From Cyclina sinensis (taxonomy: Eukaryota > Mollusca > Bivalvia > Venerida > Veneridae), in NCBI GenBank assembly GCA_012932295.1, contig JAAONU010000006.1:29910882-29974881 (forward strand): DNA of 64,000 nt, given 5' to 3'. The translations under genes were made by a program, and so were the position numbers. The notes below the pieces were generated by a model. It saw only the letters and a program-made list of their open reading frames with translations. It searched no databases and was not told where the DNA came from. Shown piece by piece: positions 54,701 through 57,700 of the stretch (its first letter is position 1; each line of letters begins with the position of its first letter).

Positions 54701-57700
54701 CAAAATATCATGAAAATTTGTCAGAAAAGTTGATTTGGTGATTTCTAGCTCAGATTCGAATATGGGTCATCTGGGGTCAAAACTAGGTCACAGAGCCCAA
54801 ATATGGAAAAACATTGTTAACGCTCTAGATGTAACATTTCCAGCCCAAATATCCTGGAAATATGTCAGAAATGTTGTTTAGATAATTTCTAGGGTCCTCT
54901 TGTGTCAATTAATCAGGTCCTTAACAACTTTGTTAAAAGCAGTCATACTCAGGTGAGCGATAGAGGGCCATCATGGCCCTCTTGTTTTATACTCTGTTTA
55001 AAATGTCGAAGATATTTTACAGTAAATCCTTTCCACAATTGTGGAATATTGTAATTCTTTCCATCAGTCGTTCTGTCCAGCCATGCATAACACAATTGTG
55101 GGTACTCTAACTCTGTTTTAGTGAAGTGCCAGAGTATAAAATAAAAAAAAAACACCCTGGGATTTGCTTGAAATTTCACAACATACCAGTAGTTTATAAC
55201 ATTTTGTGGAGGTGCATTTTTATGCTTCCCAAAGGGAGAACATATAGTGGCCGCTTTGTCCGTCCGTATGTCCCTATGTCCGTCCGTCCGCATTTTCTTT
55301 CCGGGACATAACTCTGAAACTACAAGAAGTATCAACATGAAACTTTGTAGGTAGATAGATCTTATTGAGTAAAAGTGCAGTGCAAAAGAACCATAACGCC
55401 GCGTTTCCTGATTTTTTAGTTCTTGCCCTTCGTTCATTTTTACTCTTTGAACTTTGTCCGGGACATACCTCTGAAACTACAAGAAGTATACACAAGAATT
55501 TTTGTAGGTAGATAGATCTCATTGAGTAGAAGTGCAGTGCAGAAGAATTGTAACTCTGCCTTGCCCTTTTTTTTAGCTATTGCCTTTTTTCATTTTTACA
55601 CTTGGAACATTATAACTCTGAAACTACAAGAAGTATCAACAAGAAACTTTGTAGGTAGATAGATCTTATTGAGTAGAAGTGCTGTGCGTAAGAACCATAA
55701 CAGTGCATTGCCTAAATTTTGAGTTATTGCCCTTTGTTCATTTTTACACTTTGAACTTTTTCCGGGACATAATTCTGAAATTGTAAGAGGTATCAACATG
55801 ATCAACAAGAAACTTTGTAGGAAGATTGTCCGTCCGTATGTCTGTCCACATTTTCTTTTCCGGGACATTACTCTGAAACTACAAGAAGTATCAACAAGAA
55901 ACTTTGTAGGTAGATAGATCTTATTAAGTAGAAGTGAATGCATAAGAACCATAACTCTGCATTGCCTAATTTTTAGTTATTGCCCTTTGTTCATTTTTAC
56001 ACTTTGAACTTTGCCCGGGACATAACTCTGAAACTGTAAGAGGTATCAAAAATCTCTGGTTTACCTTTCACCAGCCTACTTCAGTGACCATGGCACTGTC
56101 TGGATAGGACTGCCGCTGTCTGAGTTGATAGAAAAATAAAGAATAAAATGGTAACTGTCTTACATTCTTCACTGCATATTTAAACAGTTTTAACCTTTTC
56201 AGCAACTACCAATAACATAATATCTTTATGCTGAATTTGACAAAGACTTTATGGACACACTATTCTGTGTCCAAAACCTATTAGGGGAGCATCACCCAGT
56301 TCGACCGGCTTTTGTTTTATGTATTTTCCGTTCCTTAATTATCCATCTTAATGCTACATTGCTATTGGCAACAAAACTTTCATGTTGAGGGCAAGGATGA
56401 TCATACCTAACATGGCTGATTTTTAAATAATATAACAGATTGGGAGATGTTGATTTATTAAGCATTCAGTTAAGATAAAGGACAGAAGGCATAACATGTT
56501 GCTGATAACAATGATATAAAACAAAACATTTTGCAGATGATTAGCCCATTCTTTGTCTGTTTCAGTCAACCCTAGATGAAGCGACAGACAGCTGGGGCAT
56601 CAAAGTAGAGAGAGTAGAAATGTAAGTTAATGGCCAGTGTCATTAACCAAAAGAAATGTTAACCAAAAACAGAGTTATGTTTTAAATGTCAAATGTTAAT
56701 GATGTCAAGAAGTCTCATCAGTCATTTTCTTTGGGGTTCTTTCTTGGGGAAAATGAAATAGTTTCAGATTTGAAGAAGAAAATCAATAAATTAATCTTAC
56801 TACATTATAATTTTGATATTGAATTAATTGACTATTGTGTCCAGGACATTTATATTTTTTAACTTGCATAGTTATGCATGACATTATTAGTTGAATAGAT
56901 AATGAGCAGGTCTTCTCTAAGCACAGAGTTGTTAAGGAAGGCAAACATGTGTGGCACTTTAAATATGTAAAAAAGATTAAAAAAGACAAAACACCAATGG
57001 GAATTTAGATTTATTCCAGCATTATTTACACATCAGTAACAAATTATTGTCTGGAGTGCAAAAAGGAAGAGGACAAAATTAAAGCTATTTGTGCACCTAT
57101 ATCTGTGATTATTAGACAATAGCAGGAAAGAGGTGATAAAGAAGCACTGTCTATTTTTATCAGTTGTCTGTTACAGATTGTCAAGACAATTTAAAAATGA
57201 ATTTTATTGCCTTGAAATTTTGCTGTGCTGTTTGTCACACATTTGTTCACCCACTAATTATGCACCTGTTCACAGACTGTTCCTTTCTTTGAAGTGTGAC
57301 AGGTGAACAATTTTGTGAAGAAAAAAAGGCTATTTGATATGGTGTTTTAAATGAATAATGCATTTCAGTAGCAAAATGTACTTTATTTTCAGTAAGGATG
57401 TGAGACTACCAGTACAGTTACAGAGAGCTATGGCTGCTGAGGCAGAGGCCGCACGTGAAGCTCGAGCAAAGGTCAGAAAACAAAACTCCTGCATGCTAAA
57501 TGTTGCCCATGGCAGAAAAAAACAATCTTATCTTCTTCAGACATTACACTTCTCTGCCTTTAAAACTGGATCTTAAATCTTGTGACTGATATCCTTATCG
57601 TCTTGACAGTTATGTCTAAAATCTCCAGACAATATAAAAAGGTTACATAATACATAAGCTGATTCACTGTTTGAAAGGTGTGTCCTTAAACACCTTTTTG

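Noticed and set aside
54949..55952. Minus-strand frames up to 162 codons
   Set aside because: They cover the B-array end and the G monomers; the repeated text in them is the monomer.
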